Part shown: in pieces, positions 7,030 to 16,475 of the stretch
Numbering within the stretch: the first letter of the stretch is position 1
Layout of the letters: every line of letters starts with the position of its first letter
Source of the DNA: Alistipes sp.
GTDB taxonomy: Bacteria > Bacteroidota > Bacteroidia > Bacteroidales > Rikenellaceae
Direction: 5' to 3'
Length of the DNA: 28,738 nucleotides
NCBI GenBank assembly: GCA_017559615.1
Contig: JAFYRB010000040.1
Span: forward strand, 1 to 28,738
Notes under the pieces: model-generated
What the model saw: only the letters and a program-made list of their open reading frames with translations
What the model was told of the DNA's origin: nothing
Database searches by the model: none
Program-made: the position numbers and the translations under genes

Positions 7030-8232
7030 TTAGTTTTTAGCATCTCCGAAGAGCGCACGTACAAACTCGTGGCGGTCGAACATCTTGAGCTGGTCGATGC
7101 CCTCGCCAATACCGATATAGCGCACAGGGATGTGGAACTTGTCGCTGATGCCAATCACCACGCCACCCTTTGCCGTACCATCGAGCTTGGTGATGGTAAG
7201 CGAGGTAACCTGTGTAGCCTCGGTAAACTGCTTCGCCTGCTCGAAGGCATTCTGGCCCGTAGAGCCATCCAATACCAACATCACCTCGTGTGGTGCGTCA
7301 GGGATAACCTTCGACATCACGTTGCGAATCTTCGTTAGCTCCTTCATAAGTCCCACCTTATTGTGCAAGCGGCCAGCGGTGTCGATAAGCACGACGTCAG
7401 CGCCATTTGCTACGGCCGAACGTAGCGTGTCGTAGGCCACAGATGCTGGGTCGGAACCCATCTCCTGACGAATCATCGTAGCTCCAGCACGCTCTGCCCA
7501 TACGCCAAGCTGGTCAATAGCCGCTGCGCGGAATGTATCCGCAGCACCGATATATACCTTACGTCCTGCGCGTGTGAGCTTCGCCGCGAGCTTACCAATT
7601 GTAGTGGTCTTACCCGCACCATTAACGCCCACAACCATCATAACATAGGGGAATCCCTCCTTAACCTCGATGCCGAAGTCGCGAGTAGAGCGGTGTGACT
7701 CCTCCATAAGGCGTGCTATCTCATCGCGGAGGATGCTGTTAAGCTCCGAGGTGTTCATATACTTGTCGCGCGCAACACGCTCCTCGATAGCCTCGATAAT
7801 CTTTACGGTGGTCTCAACGCCTACGTCCGAGGTGATAAGCACCTCCTCAAGGTCATCCAACACATCTGCGTCTACGGTTGTGCGGCCAGCGATAGCACGC
7901 TTTAGGCGACCAAAGAAGCCCTCCTTGGTCTTCTCGAGTCCCACCTCAAGCTCCTTACGCTCCTCCTCAATCGAAGGCTCGTCATCCTCGACATCCTCGA
8001 CAGACTCCACTGCTGGTGTTTCCACTGCTGGTGCCTCTACTGCCACGTTTGCACCCTCCACGTTTGCACTCTCCTCGTGGGTAGGCTCTGCGATAGGCTC
8101 CTCGGCTTCAGGCTCTGCAGTAGGCTCGGTAGGCACTGCGCTATTCTCTACGGTTTTAGTCTGCTCAACAGCAGGGGTGTCAACCTTCGTCTCCTCAACC
8201 TTCTTACGTTTGAATAAGTCAAAAAATCCCAT
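7030..8232 (-). CDS. ftsY: Signal recognition particle receptor FtsY
   Basis: The 400-residue GTPase receives SRP-ribosome complexes at the inner membrane and passes nascent membrane proteins to SecYEG. It starts with a short amphipathic segment (MGFFDLFKRKK), followed by an acidic Glu/Ala/Pro/Val-rich A domain (about 12-95) and the NG domain beginning near GFFGRLKRAIAGR (105-117). GTPase motifs are GVNGAGKTT (202-210), DTFRAAA (232-238), DTAGR (284-288) and TKLD (348-351). The closing GIGEGIDQL (374-382) is typical of the SRP GTPases. Spacing is 2 bases to rimO and 21 bases from the NamZ-like gene, so it belongs to the same operon. Confidence 0.97.
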   Translation of the reverse strand: MGFFDLFKRKKVEETKVDTPAVEQTKTVENSAVPTEPTAEPEAEEPIAEPTHEESANVEGANVAVEAPAVETPAVESVEDVEDDEPSIEEERKELEVGLEKTKEGFFGRLKRAIAGRTTVDADVLDDLEEVLITSDVGVETTVKIIEAIEERVARDKYMNTSELNSILRDEIARLMEESHRSTRDFGIEVKEGFPYVMMVVGVNGAGKTTTIGKLAAKLTRAGRKVYIGAADTFRAAAIDQLGVWAERAGATMIRQEMGSDPASVAYDTLRSAVANGADVVLIDTAGRLHNKVGLMKELTKIRNVMSKVIPDAPHEVMLVLDGSTGQNAFEQAKQFTEATQVTSLTITKLDGTAKGGVVIGISDKFHIPVRYIGIGEGIDQLKMFDRHEFVRALFGDAKN

Positions 8233-8253
8233 AACTTTATCTGTTTATTGTTT

Positions 8254-9414
8254 CTATTCGTTGTATAGTAAATATTTGCGTCTTAACACTTTATACTCCT
8301 CAACTTCCTCCCTCCAGCGAGCCTTAATCTCCTCCGAGGAGTATCCCTCGATAATCATCCTTCGCACCCAATCTACGCCAATTAGCTTCTCGAACATCGG
8401 CTTGAAGAACTTATCGCCCAACTGCAAGTCGTTGTAGGCGTCGATGACATAGCTCAAATCTACGCCCCTCTGCCATATCTCCTCTTCGTCCACGTTGCGA
8501 AGATCCTCGCCATAGCACATCTCGCCCATAAGCGGTGGCTCCGAAGCAGCAGCAACAGAGCGGGGCGTGAATGAGAATTGGCGTCCCTTCATATCGGGAT
8601 GACCATAAATCTCGAACGGTGCCTCCGTGCCACGTCCCAGGCTTACCACCGTACCCTCAAACAGACAGAGCGAAGGGTAGAGGTAGATGGAGTGCTGCGT
8701 AGTGAGGTTTGGCGATGGCGCTACGGGGAGCGTATAGTGTGTCTGGTGGTCGTAGTTGCGGCACTTGATGATTCTAACATCGGCGCACTTTGTCCACCCC
8801 TCACCCATAGCCATCAGCGCAATCTCGCCCATCGTAAGGCCGTGAACAACGGGAACGGGGATATGTCCCACGCCCGACTTATAGCGCATATCGAGGATAG
8901 GACCATCCACATAGTGGCCATTCGGATTTGGGCGGTCGAGGATGATAACCTCGCGGTCAAAATCGGCACACGCATCTATCATCCGCAGCATAGATATATA
9001 ATATGTATAGAAGCGAAGTCCTACATCTTGCATATCTACGATAAGAACATCGAACGACTTCATTGCCGAGTCCGAAGGGCGCTTCGTGTTGCCGTTGTAG
9101 AGCGAGAGGATAGGTATTCCCGTCTTTGCATCTACGTCATCCTTAACGACATATCCCGCCTCTACACCGCCACGAAAGCCGTGTTCGGGGGCGAAGATGC
9201 CAATGATGTTGATGCCCTCCTGATGGAGCATATCCACAATGTGGAGGTCGGGGCTATACATCGCCGTGTGGTTGACAAGAAGTGCCACACGTCTGCCCTC
9301 CAGAAGAGGCATATAGCTTGCCTTATCCGTAGCACCTACCTTTACCTCCTGGGCAGATGCGCTGAAGCACAGCAACACGCATAAGAGTAGCGAGTATAGT
9401 CGTCGAAGCATCAT
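8254..9414 (-). CDS. DUF1343 protein, NamZ-like exo-beta-N-acetylmuramidase
   Basis: The 386-residue protein begins with a signal peptide (basic MMLRR, a Leu/Cys-rich core, likely cleavage at SASA/QE near residue 21), so it acts outside the cytoplasm. Family motifs visible are LVNHTA (46-51), FAPEHGFRG (74-82), DMQDVGLRFYTY (127-138), DRPNPNG (160-166) and HGLTMGE (191-197). DUF1343 members include NamZ of Bacillus subtilis, an exo-acting N-acetylmuramidase that trims peptidoglycan fragments from the non-reducing end. The match of motifs and length is strong, while the substrate in this organism is inferred. Neighbours are prfB (6 bases upstream) and ftsY (21 bases downstream), so it is co-transcribed with housekeeping genes rather than with amino-sugar catabolic genes. 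It carries its own export signal, unlike anything else in the operon. Confidence 0.88.
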   Translation of the reverse strand: MMLRRLYSLLLCVLLCFSASAQEVKVGATDKASYMPLLEGRRVALLVNHTAMYSPDLHIVDMLHQEGINIIGIFAPEHGFRGGVEAGYVVKDDVDAKTGIPILSLYNGNTKRPSDSAMKSFDVLIVDMQDVGLRFYTYYISMLRMIDACADFDREVIILDRPNPNGHYVDGPILDMRYKSGVGHIPVPVVHGLTMGEIALMAMGEGWTKCADVRIIKCRNYDHQTHYTLPVAPSPNLTTQHSIYLYPSLCLFEGTVVSLGRGTEAPFEIYGHPDMKGRQFSFTPRSVAAASEPPLMGEMCYGEDLRNVDEEEIWQRGVDLSYVIDAYNDLQLGDKFFKPMFEKLIGVDWVRRMIIEGYSSEEIKARWREEVEEYKVLRRKYLLYNE

Positions 9415-9420
9415 AAGTGG

Positions 9421-10521
9421 TTAGTAGTGAAGTAAGTATTCCTTAATAAAGCCGTCCAAGTCGCCATCCATAACAGCATCCACGTTCGAGGTTTGGTATC
9501 CCGTACGGTGGTCCTTAACACGTCTATCGTCGAAGACATAGCTGCGTATCTGCGAACCCCACTCGATACGCTTCTTCGTAGCCTCGAGTGCCTGCTGCGT
9601 TGCCATACGCTTGTCCAACTCCCTCTGATAGAGTTTCGAGCGGAGGATACGCATAGCATTCTCGCGGTTGTTGAGCTGCGAGCGAGTCTCCATATTCTCA
9701 ATCAGGAACTCAACAGGCTCTCCCGTCTCGGCATCCTTACCGTGGTAGCGAAGACGTACTGCGGTCTCAACCTTATTGACGTTCTGACCTCCCGCGCCAC
9801 TCGCTCTGAAGGTGTCCCATTCGATATCGGCGGGCGAGATGTTAATCTCGATAGTGTCGTCGATAGCTGGCGAGATAAAGACCGATGCGAAGGTGGTCTG
9901 ACGCTTGTTGTTGGCATTAAATGGCGAGAGGCGCACCATACGATGCACACCACTCTCGGCGCGGAGATAACCATAGGCATACTCGCCCTCGAACTCCAAG
10001 GTGCAGGACTTTACGCCCACCTCGTCACCTGCCTGATAGGCAGCAACCTTTACGTTATAGCCGTGAGCCTCGCCCCAGCGGGTGTACATACGCATAAGCA
10101 TCTGCGCCCAGTCCAACGCCTCCGTACCTCCAGCACCAGCGTTGATATCCATAATGGCTCCGAGTCTATCCTCCTTGCCCGAGAGCATCTGCTTAAGTTC
10201 CATCTTCTCGACCATCTCCAAGGCTGTGGCATACTGCACCTCGGCCTCGGCCTCGGTGATTACACCCTCGGTGATGAAGTCGGGGATGAGCGAGAGGTCC
10301 TCCACAGCACGACACATCGCAGCATAGTCGTCCAAGACAGCCTTGATATCGGCAACCCTCTTCAACTGCTGGCGTGCCTTATCGGGGTTGTCCCAGAATG
10401 TTGGCTCCTCGGTGCGCTCCTGCTCGTTGCGGAGGTCTATCTCACGTTGCTCGATGTTGATAGCCTCGGCAAGTTTCGCGCGGCGTGCCTCAAGGTCGTT
10501 TATCTGCTCCTGTGTTACCAT
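9421..10521 (-). CDS. prfB: Peptide chain release factor 2, without programmed frameshift
   Basis: The 366-residue protein recognises UGA and UAA and releases the finished peptide. The stop-codon tripeptide SPF (199-201) identifies RF2 rather than RF1, and SGAGGQNVNK (241-250) holds the GGQ loop that acts in the peptidyl-transferase centre. The first 60 residues (INDLEARRAKLAEAINIEQ... PTFWDNPDKAR) align in one open frame with the N-terminus of RF2 from other bacteria. The in-frame TGA and +1 frameshift that autoregulate many prfB genes near codon 26 are therefore absent. The gene sits 3 bases after cysS and ends in TAA 6 bases before the NamZ-like gene. Confidence 0.96.
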   Translation of the reverse strand: MVTQEQINDLEARRAKLAEAINIEQREIDLRNEQERTEEPTFWDNPDKARQQLKRVADIKAVLDDYAAMCRAVEDLSLIPDFITEGVITEAEAEVQYATALEMVEKMELKQMLSGKEDRLGAIMDINAGAGGTEALDWAQMLMRMYTRWGEAHGYNVKVAAYQAGDEVGVKSCTLEFEGEYAYGYLRAESGVHRMVRLSPFNANNKRQTTFASVFISPAIDDTIEINISPADIEWDTFRASGAGGQNVNKVETAVRLRYHGKDAETGEPVEFLIENMETRSQLNNRENAMRILRSKLYQRELDKRMATQQALEATKKRIEWGSQIRSYVFDDRRVKDHRTGYQTSNVDAVMDGDLDGFIKEYLLHY

Positions 10522-10524
10522 ACG

Positions 10525-11994
10525 TTACTCTATCTCCCAGTCGAAACCATCCTTGCGGTCCTTAACGCGGATGCCAATAGCTGTGAGGTTGTCACGAATC
10601 TTATCCGACGTAGCCCAATCCTTGTTTGCCTTAGCATCCATACGCATCTTGAGAAGCATCTCAACAAGTGGCGATACCATATCCTTACCACCAGCCTCGG
10701 CAGCCTTCTCGTTGCGAAGACCAAGAATGTCGAAGACGTAGAGGTTGAACGTAGCCTTCAAAGCCTCGAGGTCCTCGGCAGTGAATGTCTGCTGGCCCTC
10801 GATAGCCTGGTTGATGATACGTACCCAGTCGAAGAGCGCAGAGATAACCATAGGCGAGTTGATATCGTCGGCCATAGCCTCGCGGCAACGACGCTCCAAC
10901 TCCTTAACATCCGATGTAGACTTATCCGCAGGCTTCAACTTCGAGAGTGCCTCCACACCCTTCATCAAACGGTCGAGGCCCTTCTCGGCAGCCTGAAGAG
11001 CATCGTTCGAGAAGTCGAGCGTTGAGCGATAGTGTGCCTGAAGCACGAAGAAGCGGATGGTCATAGGGGTGTATGCCTGCTCGAGAAGTGGGTGGTTACC
11101 CGTAAAGAGCTGCTCGAGAGTGATGAAGTTACCGAGCGACTTACCCATCTTCTGACCATTGATAGTAATCATATTGTTATGCACCCAGTAGCGTGCCGAG
11201 TCCTTACCCATTGCGGCTGTAGACTGTGCAATCTCACACTCGTGGTGTGGGAACATAAGGTCCATACCGCCACCGTGGATGTCGAACTGCTCGCCGAGAT
11301 ACTTTGTACTCATCGCAGTACACTCCATATGCCAACCTGGGAAGCCGTCGCTCCAAGGTGATGGCCAACGCATAATATGCTCTGGAGAGGCCTTCTTCCA
11401 GAGGGCAAAGTCATAGGAGTGGCGCTTGTCGCTCTGACCATCAAGCTCGCGGGTGTTGGTTACGATATCGTCGAGGTTGCGGCCCGAGAGGCGACCATAG
11501 TGGTAGTCGCGGTTATACTTCTCAACATCGAAGTAGATAGAGCCGTTAGACTCATAGGCGTAGCCAGCGTCGAGGATACGGCGTACCATCTCAATCTGCT
11601 CGATGATATGTCCCGAGGCGTGTGGCTCGATAGATGGGCTCTTCACGCCAAGCTCACGCATAGCATCGTGGTAACGCTCGGTGTAGTAGTGTGCAATCTC
11701 CATAGGCTCAAGCTGCTCGAGGCGAGCCTTCTTTGCAATCTTATCCTCACCCTCATCGGCATCCTGCTCGAGGTGGCCTACGTCGGTGATGTTACGCACG
11801 TAGCGCACCTTATAGCCCAACGACTGCAAGAAGCGGAACAAAAGGTCGAAGGTTACGGCTGGGCGTGCGTGACCGAGGTGTGGATCGCCATAAACGGTTG
11901 GTCCACAAACGTACATTCCTACGTGCTCAGGGTTGATAGGCTCAAACGTCTCCTTACGGCGTGAGAGCGTATTATACAAAACAATCTTCTCCAT
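10525..11994 (-). CDS. cysS: Cysteinyl-tRNA synthetase
   Basis: The 489-residue class I synthetase charges tRNA-Cys. Visible motifs are MYVCGPTVY with zinc-binding Cys30, HLGH (39-42, the HIGH motif), WHMECTAM with Cys225, and [11 protein letters not shown] with His250 and Glu254 as the remaining zinc ligands. The KMSKS loop reads KMGKS (282-286), a Gly in place of the first Ser. The C-terminal helical domain that binds the anticodon is present and the length is normal. It starts 20 bases after the DUF2723 gene and is 3 bases from prfB, within the operon driven from 16184. Confidence 0.97.
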   Translation of the reverse strand: MEKIVLYNTLSRRKETFEPINPEHVGMYVCGPTVYGDPHLGHARPAVTFDLLFRFLQSLGYKVRYVRNITDVGHLEQDADEGEDKIAKKARLEQLEPMEIAHYYTERYHDAMRELGVKSPSIEPHASGHIIEQIEMVRRILDAGYAYESNGSIYFDVEKYNRDYHYGRLSGRNLDDIVTNTRELDGQSDKRHSYDFALWKKASPEHIMRWPSPWSDGFPGWHMECTAMSTKYLGEQFDIHGGGMDLMFPHHECEIAQSTAAMGKDSARYWVHNNMITINGQKMGKSLGNFITLEQLFTGNHPLLEQAYTPMTIRFFVLQAHYRSTLDFSNDALQAAEKGLDRLMKGVEALSKLKPADKSTSDVKELERRCREAMADDINSPMVISALFDWVRIINQAIEGQQTFTAEDLEALKATFNLYVFDILGLRNEKAAEAGGKDMVSPLVEMLLKMRMDAKANKDWATSDKIRDNLTAIGIRVKDRKDGFDWEIE

Positions 11995-12013
11995 TTTTAT
12001 CTATATTTTTTGT

Positions 12014-15000
12014 TTATATTTTTCCGTAAATAGTAAGTATCTCGTATGCTACGTCGCTCGAGAGGAACTCCTCGGCGTCGATGAGGTATGGCGCTGGAGT
12101 ATCCTTGCCTCCTATGTAGCGTGAGGCTGGAAGCGAGCTATATACCTCGTAGAGGTTGCAGATGTGGCCCTCGATAAGTGCCATTTCGGGGGCATTAGCA
12201 TCCTCAGGCGTTAGGCGCTCGATAGCTGCGAGGTAGTCCACAACGAGCTTGTCGAAGTTCAGAGGCTTCTCAACAAGCGGTGTGTCACTCTCTCCATTAG
12301 CAACCCAGTCGAAGCTTCCCGCCATCATATGGCTGATGTTGAGCGTCTCGATGATGTCGAGGAACTTGTTGTAAAGCTCGTCGCTTGCGGCAAACGAGAA
12401 GCTATCGTAAGTGGCATATTGTAGGTAGTAGTTCACCCACTCGCCACGATTCTTGATATACTCCGCAGCGATGACATCACCCTTGCGGTAGCACTCCTCG
12501 GCACGCGAGAAGTACTCATCGCTCGAGAGGAGTAGCTCGTTGACATCCTCGATATCAAGACCACGATGTATCGCCGTAGCCTGACGCTCGGCAGCAGCAT
12601 CCGACAAGGCGTAGAAGTATGAGAAGTTATCGCCATCGTTCTCTATCGTGGTGTTAATGTCGAGCATCGCGTTAAGCTCCGAGATAGCCTTCTCAAGTTC
12701 CTCGGTAGCGATACCAAGCAGGTAGTTAGCAATGGTGTAGTAGCCACGAATATATGGCAACGTATTGCTATGTGAGTAGCCCACCTTGCGAAGTGGAAGA
12801 ACCTCCATACCTCTGTCGAGGAGTGCCTCGGCACGCAACACATCATCCTCCGAACCGCGACGTAGGTATTCGGTGGCCACACGTGCGAAGTTCTCGCGGC
12901 TGCGTGATGCAGAGAGGTTATAGCGGTAGAAGTAGTCAACCAAAACATCCTCATCGGCGATATTTCCGAAGTGTAGTGGCTCGACACTCTCGTCGTTAGC
13001 CATAAAGAGTGGGTAGAGCTTATCGGCATCTATCGTACCTGCCTCGCTGCCAGCGCGATACTTGGTGTAGATAGGAACCAACGTATAGCAGTAGCCGTCG
13101 AAGCGTGCGTAGTCGATAACACCATAATCCTTCAAGAGGCTTGCTTGAGTGAACGAGATAGGGCGTCGCCACTCGAAGTTTGCGAAGAGGTCGAGAAGCA
13201 TCAGGTGGTCGCGAGTAATCATACTCTTGTTATCAAGCGAGATATACAACTCGTCGATAAGACGCTCCGCATCCTTCTCCTCTACGATGCCTGCCTCTAT
13301 GGCTGCGGCCTTATCAACAGGGATGATATAGCGGTTAGCAGCGAGGATATAGTCTGAGTCTACGCCATCGAAGAAGCTGTCGACCTTTGCTTTGAGGCGG
13401 CCTACGACCATATAGTCCTCCTTGCGGTCGCTGCGTGCGATAGTCTCGCCCTCGGCCAAAAGTGTCATACGGCCATCGTTGATGACAAGCGTCATAGGCT
13501 CGTCGGAGATAAACAGACGGATAGCATCCTTAAGTAGGAGGTCATAGCCCGAGATAGTGTCGTTGTATGCCCAATACTCATCCATCTTCTCGTAGTCGTC
13601 CATAAACGTCTCGTCGGAGATGATAGCATCGAAGATGTTACGAGCAACGAGGTATGGGATATATACGTCATAGAAGCCATCCGACTCGGTGTCACCCGCT
13701 GCGATATACTCCTCGACCATAGGCTGATACTCGTAGATGATATCCTGAACATCCTTGATATGTGCCGAAATCTCGGCGTAGGTGCCTACGAGTGACTTCA
13801 TAACGCCGCTTGCATCCTGATAGCGGATGTTGTAGAGACTCTCGCTCTCGATACGGCGGCGTACCTCACGAAGTTTGCGAGCCTTGTCGTTATCCAAGAC
13901 ACTCACAACATCGGCAACAATGGTATAGTCGTTGACAAAGCTATACTTCGACGAAGGGATTGTGAATGGCACACCATCAGCATCATTTGCCGCGAGTTTC
14001 ATCTCGTCGACATACCACTCGCCACCCAAGTACGAGGAGTTCATAACACGTACATCCTTGCGGATGCCCTCCACCTCCTGGCAGTACCAGAGTGGGAAGG
14101 TGTCGTTATCGCCATAGTTGATGATAATGGCGTTCTGGGGCGCAGAGTTGAGGTAGTTGCGACCAATGTCACGCGCCATATATCGTCCCGAACGGTCGTG
14201 GTCATCCCAGTTCTCGGTAGCAAGTACCACAGGTACGCTTGAGGTGATAAGCAGCGTAGCGATAGCCGCGATGACGCTACCACGCTTAGGGTTAAACCTG
14301 CGGGCGAGGCTAAGGAGCATATCGCCAATAGCCATAACGCCGATACCCAACCAGATGGAGTAGGCGTAGAAGGCTCCAGCATATACGTAATCTCGCTCAC
14401 GAGGCTCGTCGGGAGAGGTGTTGAAGTAGACAACCAGCGCTATACCCATCATCACGAAGAGCAGCAACACCACGAAGAAGTTGCGCCAGTCGTTGTTGAG
14501 CTGATAGATAAGGCCCAGTAGACCGAGCAACAGCGGTAGGAAGAAGTAGGTGTTGTGCGCAGGGTTATCCTCCATATCCGAAGGTAGGGCGGTACGCGCA
14601 CCAGCATAAAGCTCATCTATGAAGTCGATGCCCGAGAGCCAACCGCCGTGCATATAGATGCGGTTGTCGACATCGGCCTGAAGCTGCTCGTCATCCTGAC
14701 GGCCTACGAAGTTCCACATAAAGTAGCGCCAGAACATATCGCCCATCTGGTAGCCGAGGAAGTAGTTGATATCCTCCAACGCCGTAGGCTCATACCATAC
14801 GCCACCATTGCCATCCTCTACCTTAACCGTAGGGTGGCCATTCTCGGTCTTAACCCAATTAGCCTCGAAGCTGTCGGTGCGCTTGTACCACCACATACGT
14901 GGCAGAAGGCGCATAGCCTCATCGGGGTAGTTATAGCCGTTGAAGAACTTACGCTCCTCGTACTCCTTGGTCTCGGGGTTGAGCCACATAACGCTCTTCT

Positions 15001-16147
15001 CCTCGAAGTCGCCCGTAGGGAGATATTCATCATCCGACGTAAGGTCGGGGTTGGCAACAACAAGTGAGTTAGGGAGTGCAGAGTAGTAAGGGCCACGTAA
15101 CAGTGGGCGGTTACCATACTGGTCACGATTCAGCAGGCTGAGCAACATATGAGGGTTCGAAGGGTTATTCGAGTTCATAGGAGGGTTGGCAGCTGCACGG
15201 ATAGAGACCGAAGCATAGGAGCTAAAGCCTATCAAAATTACAAGAACGGCCATAGCAATGCCGTTGAGAGTCTTGTAGCCCTTGCGGTGGGTGAACATCA
15301 CCAAGTAGCCCAAAAGCGCGAAGACCGCAACAGCGAAGAGTATCATACCGCTATTTACGGGCATTCCGAGCGTATTAACCGCGAAGGTGTCGACCGCAGC
15401 ACCGAGAGCTACGGTATATGGGATGATGATGCCGTTGATAACGCCCAAAATAAGGAGCGATACAATAAGGGCAAGGCCAATCTTAAGAACATAATCCCAC
15501 GCTGTGCGGTACTCATAGCGGCGGAAGAACCATATCATCACCAACGCCGGAATGGTAAGCAGGTTGAGGATATGTACGCCGATAGAGAGTCCCATAAGGT
15601 AGGCGATAAGGATTATCCAACGCATAGAGGTAGGGCGGTGGGCATTCTCCTCCCACTTGAGCATCAGCCACACTACCAATGCCGTAAACATCGACGAAAG
15701 GGCGTAAACCTCACCCTCGACAGCCGAGAACCAGAAGGTGTCGGTATAGGCATACGACAATGCTCCGATGGCACCCGCACCGAGAATAAGAATCATACGG
15801 CTAAGGCTCATCTCCTCGTTGTCGCCACGCGAGGTTATGCGACGTGCCAGATGTGTGATAGTCCAGAAGAGGAAGAGGATGCAGAAGCCCGAAGCCACGC
15901 CGTTCATAGCGTTAATCATCATCGGAACGCTCTCGACCGAAGGGGCAAAGAGTGAGGCTATGCGTGCCAGCATCATAAAGAGTGGCGCCCCTGGTGGGTG
16001 GCCAACCTCGAGCTTGTATGACGTTGCGATAAACTCACTACAATCCCAGAGGCTTGTCGTAGGCTCGATAGTGAGAATGTAGGATGCGGTGGCGATGAAG
16101 AAGACCATCCATCCTATGGTATTGTTCCAGAATTTAAATTTATTCAT
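12014..16147 (-). CDS. DUF2723 (TMEM260-like) multi-pass membrane protein
   Basis: With the start at 16147 (MNKFKFWNNTIGW) the protein has about 1377 residues. An ATG three codons upstream (16156) is also possible. The N-terminal half has a series of membrane helices, with the family motif SLWDCSEFI (32-40) and LEVGHPPGAPLF (46-57) between the first two, and another membrane block follows near residues 540-650. The C-terminal half is soluble, with helical repeat-like segments (AEALLDRGMEVLP, SRAEECYRKGD). DUF2723 proteins are near-universal in Bacteroidota and related to human TMEM260, an O-mannosyltransferase, so a role in protein O-glycosylation using a lipid-linked sugar is a reasonable inference. 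It is longer than the roughly 1000-1100 residues I recall as usual. It is first in the operon with cysS, prfB, the NamZ-like gene, ftsY and rimO. Confidence 0.9.
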   Translation of the reverse strand: MNKFKFWNNTIGWMVFFIATASYILTIEPTTSLWDCSEFIATSYKLEVGHPPGAPLFMMLARIASLFAPSVESVPMMINAMNGVASGFCILFLFWTITHLARRITSRGDNEEMSLSRMILILGAGAIGALSYAYTDTFWFSAVEGEVYALSSMFTALVVWLMLKWEENAHRPTSMRWIILIAYLMGLSIGVHILNLLTIPALVMIWFFRRYEYRTAWDYVLKIGLALIVSLLILGVINGIIIPYTVALGAAVDTFAVNTLGMPVNSGMILFAVAVFALLGYLVMFTHRKGYKTLNGIAMAVLVILIGFSSYASVSIRAAANPPMNSNNPSNPHMLLSLLNRDQYGNRPLLRGPYYSALPNSLVVANPDLTSDDEYLPTGDFEEKSVMWLNPETKEYEERKFFNGYNYPDEAMRLLPRMWWYKRTDSFEANWVKTENGHPTVKVEDGNGGVWYEPTALEDINYFLGYQMGDMFWRYFMWNFVGRQDDEQLQADVDNRIYMHGGWLSGIDFIDELYAGARTALPSDMEDNPAHNTYFFLPLLLGLLGLIYQLNNDWRNFFVVLLLFVMMGIALVVYFNTSPDEPRERDYVYAGAFYAYSIWLGIGVMAIGDMLLSLARRFNPKRGSVIAAIATLLITSSVPVVLATENWDDHDRSGRYMARDIGRNYLNSAPQNAIIINYGDNDTFPLWYCQEVEGIRKDVRVMNSSYLGGEWYVDEMKLAANDADGVPFTIPSSKYSFVNDYTIVADVVSVLDNDKARKLREVRRRIESESLYNIRYQDASGVMKSLVGTYAEISAHIKDVQDIIYEYQPMVEEYIAAGDTESDGFYDVYIPYLVARNIFDAIISDETFMDDYEKMDEYWAYNDTISGYDLLLKDAIRLFISDEPMTLVINDGRMTLLAEGETIARSDRKEDYMVVGRLKAKVDSFFDGVDSDYILAANRYIIPVDKAAAIEAGIVEEKDAERLIDELYISLDNKSMITRDHLMLLDLFANFEWRRPISFTQASLLKDYGVIDYARFDGYCYTLVPIYTKYRAGSEAGTIDADKLYPLFMANDESVEPLHFGNIADEDVLVDYFYRYNLSASRSRENFARVATEYLRRGSEDDVLRAEALLDRGMEVLPLRKVGYSHSNTLPYIRGYYTIANYLLGIATEELEKAISELNAMLDINTTIENDGDNFSYFYALSDAAAERQATAIHRGLDIEDVNELLLSSDEYFSRAEECYRKGDVIAAEYIKNRGEWVNYYLQYATYDSFSFAASDELYNKFLDIIETLNISHMMAGSFDWVANGESDTPLVEKPLNFDKLVVDYLAAIERLTPEDANAPEMALIEGHICNLYEVYSSLPASRYIGGKDTPAPYLIDAEEFLSSDVAYEILTIYGKI

Positions 16148-16183
16148 TTCGTGCATTGTTGTCTGCTTGTTATTTTTAACTCG

Positions 16184-16207
16184 CAAATATAATAATATTT
16201 GCCCGAT
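16184..16207 (-). promoter_or_regulatory. Promoter of the DUF2723-cysS-prfB-ftsY-rimO operon
   Basis: TATATTTG (16191-16184 on the minus strand) is a perfect -7 box. The -33 position, about 19 bp upstream, holds a one-mismatch TTCG-like element. The box lies about 28 bases upstream of ATG 16156 and 37 bases upstream of ATG 16147, so the longer reading frame that opens at 16249 cannot be the real start. No comparable promoter is seen again until after rimO. Confidence 0.7.
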
Positions 16208-16394
16208 AAACGAAGAAACTTTGTTAATTATTTTTTCATCGTTATACATTTGGTCGATAAGGGATGGTGTGAGGGGTAGTATTTGGAGGGTATTGTAATG
16301 CGTGAAATAGGATAATTTGTGGAGTATATGCGAAATGAATTTAGGCCGATAATTTGACCTTTTTACCGCATCACGGTGGGGTAGCAGAGAGGGT

Positions 16395-16436
16395 AAAAAA
16401 AGAAGAGCCGAGGGCGATGATACCCCCAGCTCTTGC
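16395..16436 (-). terminator. Terminator of the nfnB operon
   Basis: On the minus strand AAGAGCTGGGGG pairs imperfectly with CCCTCGGCTCTT, followed by TTCTTTTTTT. It starts about 40 bases after the nfnB stop. The remaining stretch between it and the DUF2723 promoter (about 16208-16394) is AT-rich and I see nothing else in it. Confidence 0.85.
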
Positions 16437-16475
16437 TATTTAGCGCGATATCTCTATGCGCTCTATTACAGCAGC

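Noticed and set aside
9493..11025. A 510-codon open frame on the plus strand opposite prfB and cysS
   Set aside because: It is the mirror of two certain genes with high GAG/CTC codon use, has no recognisable domain and no promoter. Similar long mirror frames lie opposite rny, rimO and potA.
16157..16249. A 31- to 34-codon N-terminal extension of the DUF2723 gene
   Set aside because: The extension is AT-rich and contains the perfect -7 promoter box at 16184-16191. The family's usual start matches MNKFKFW.
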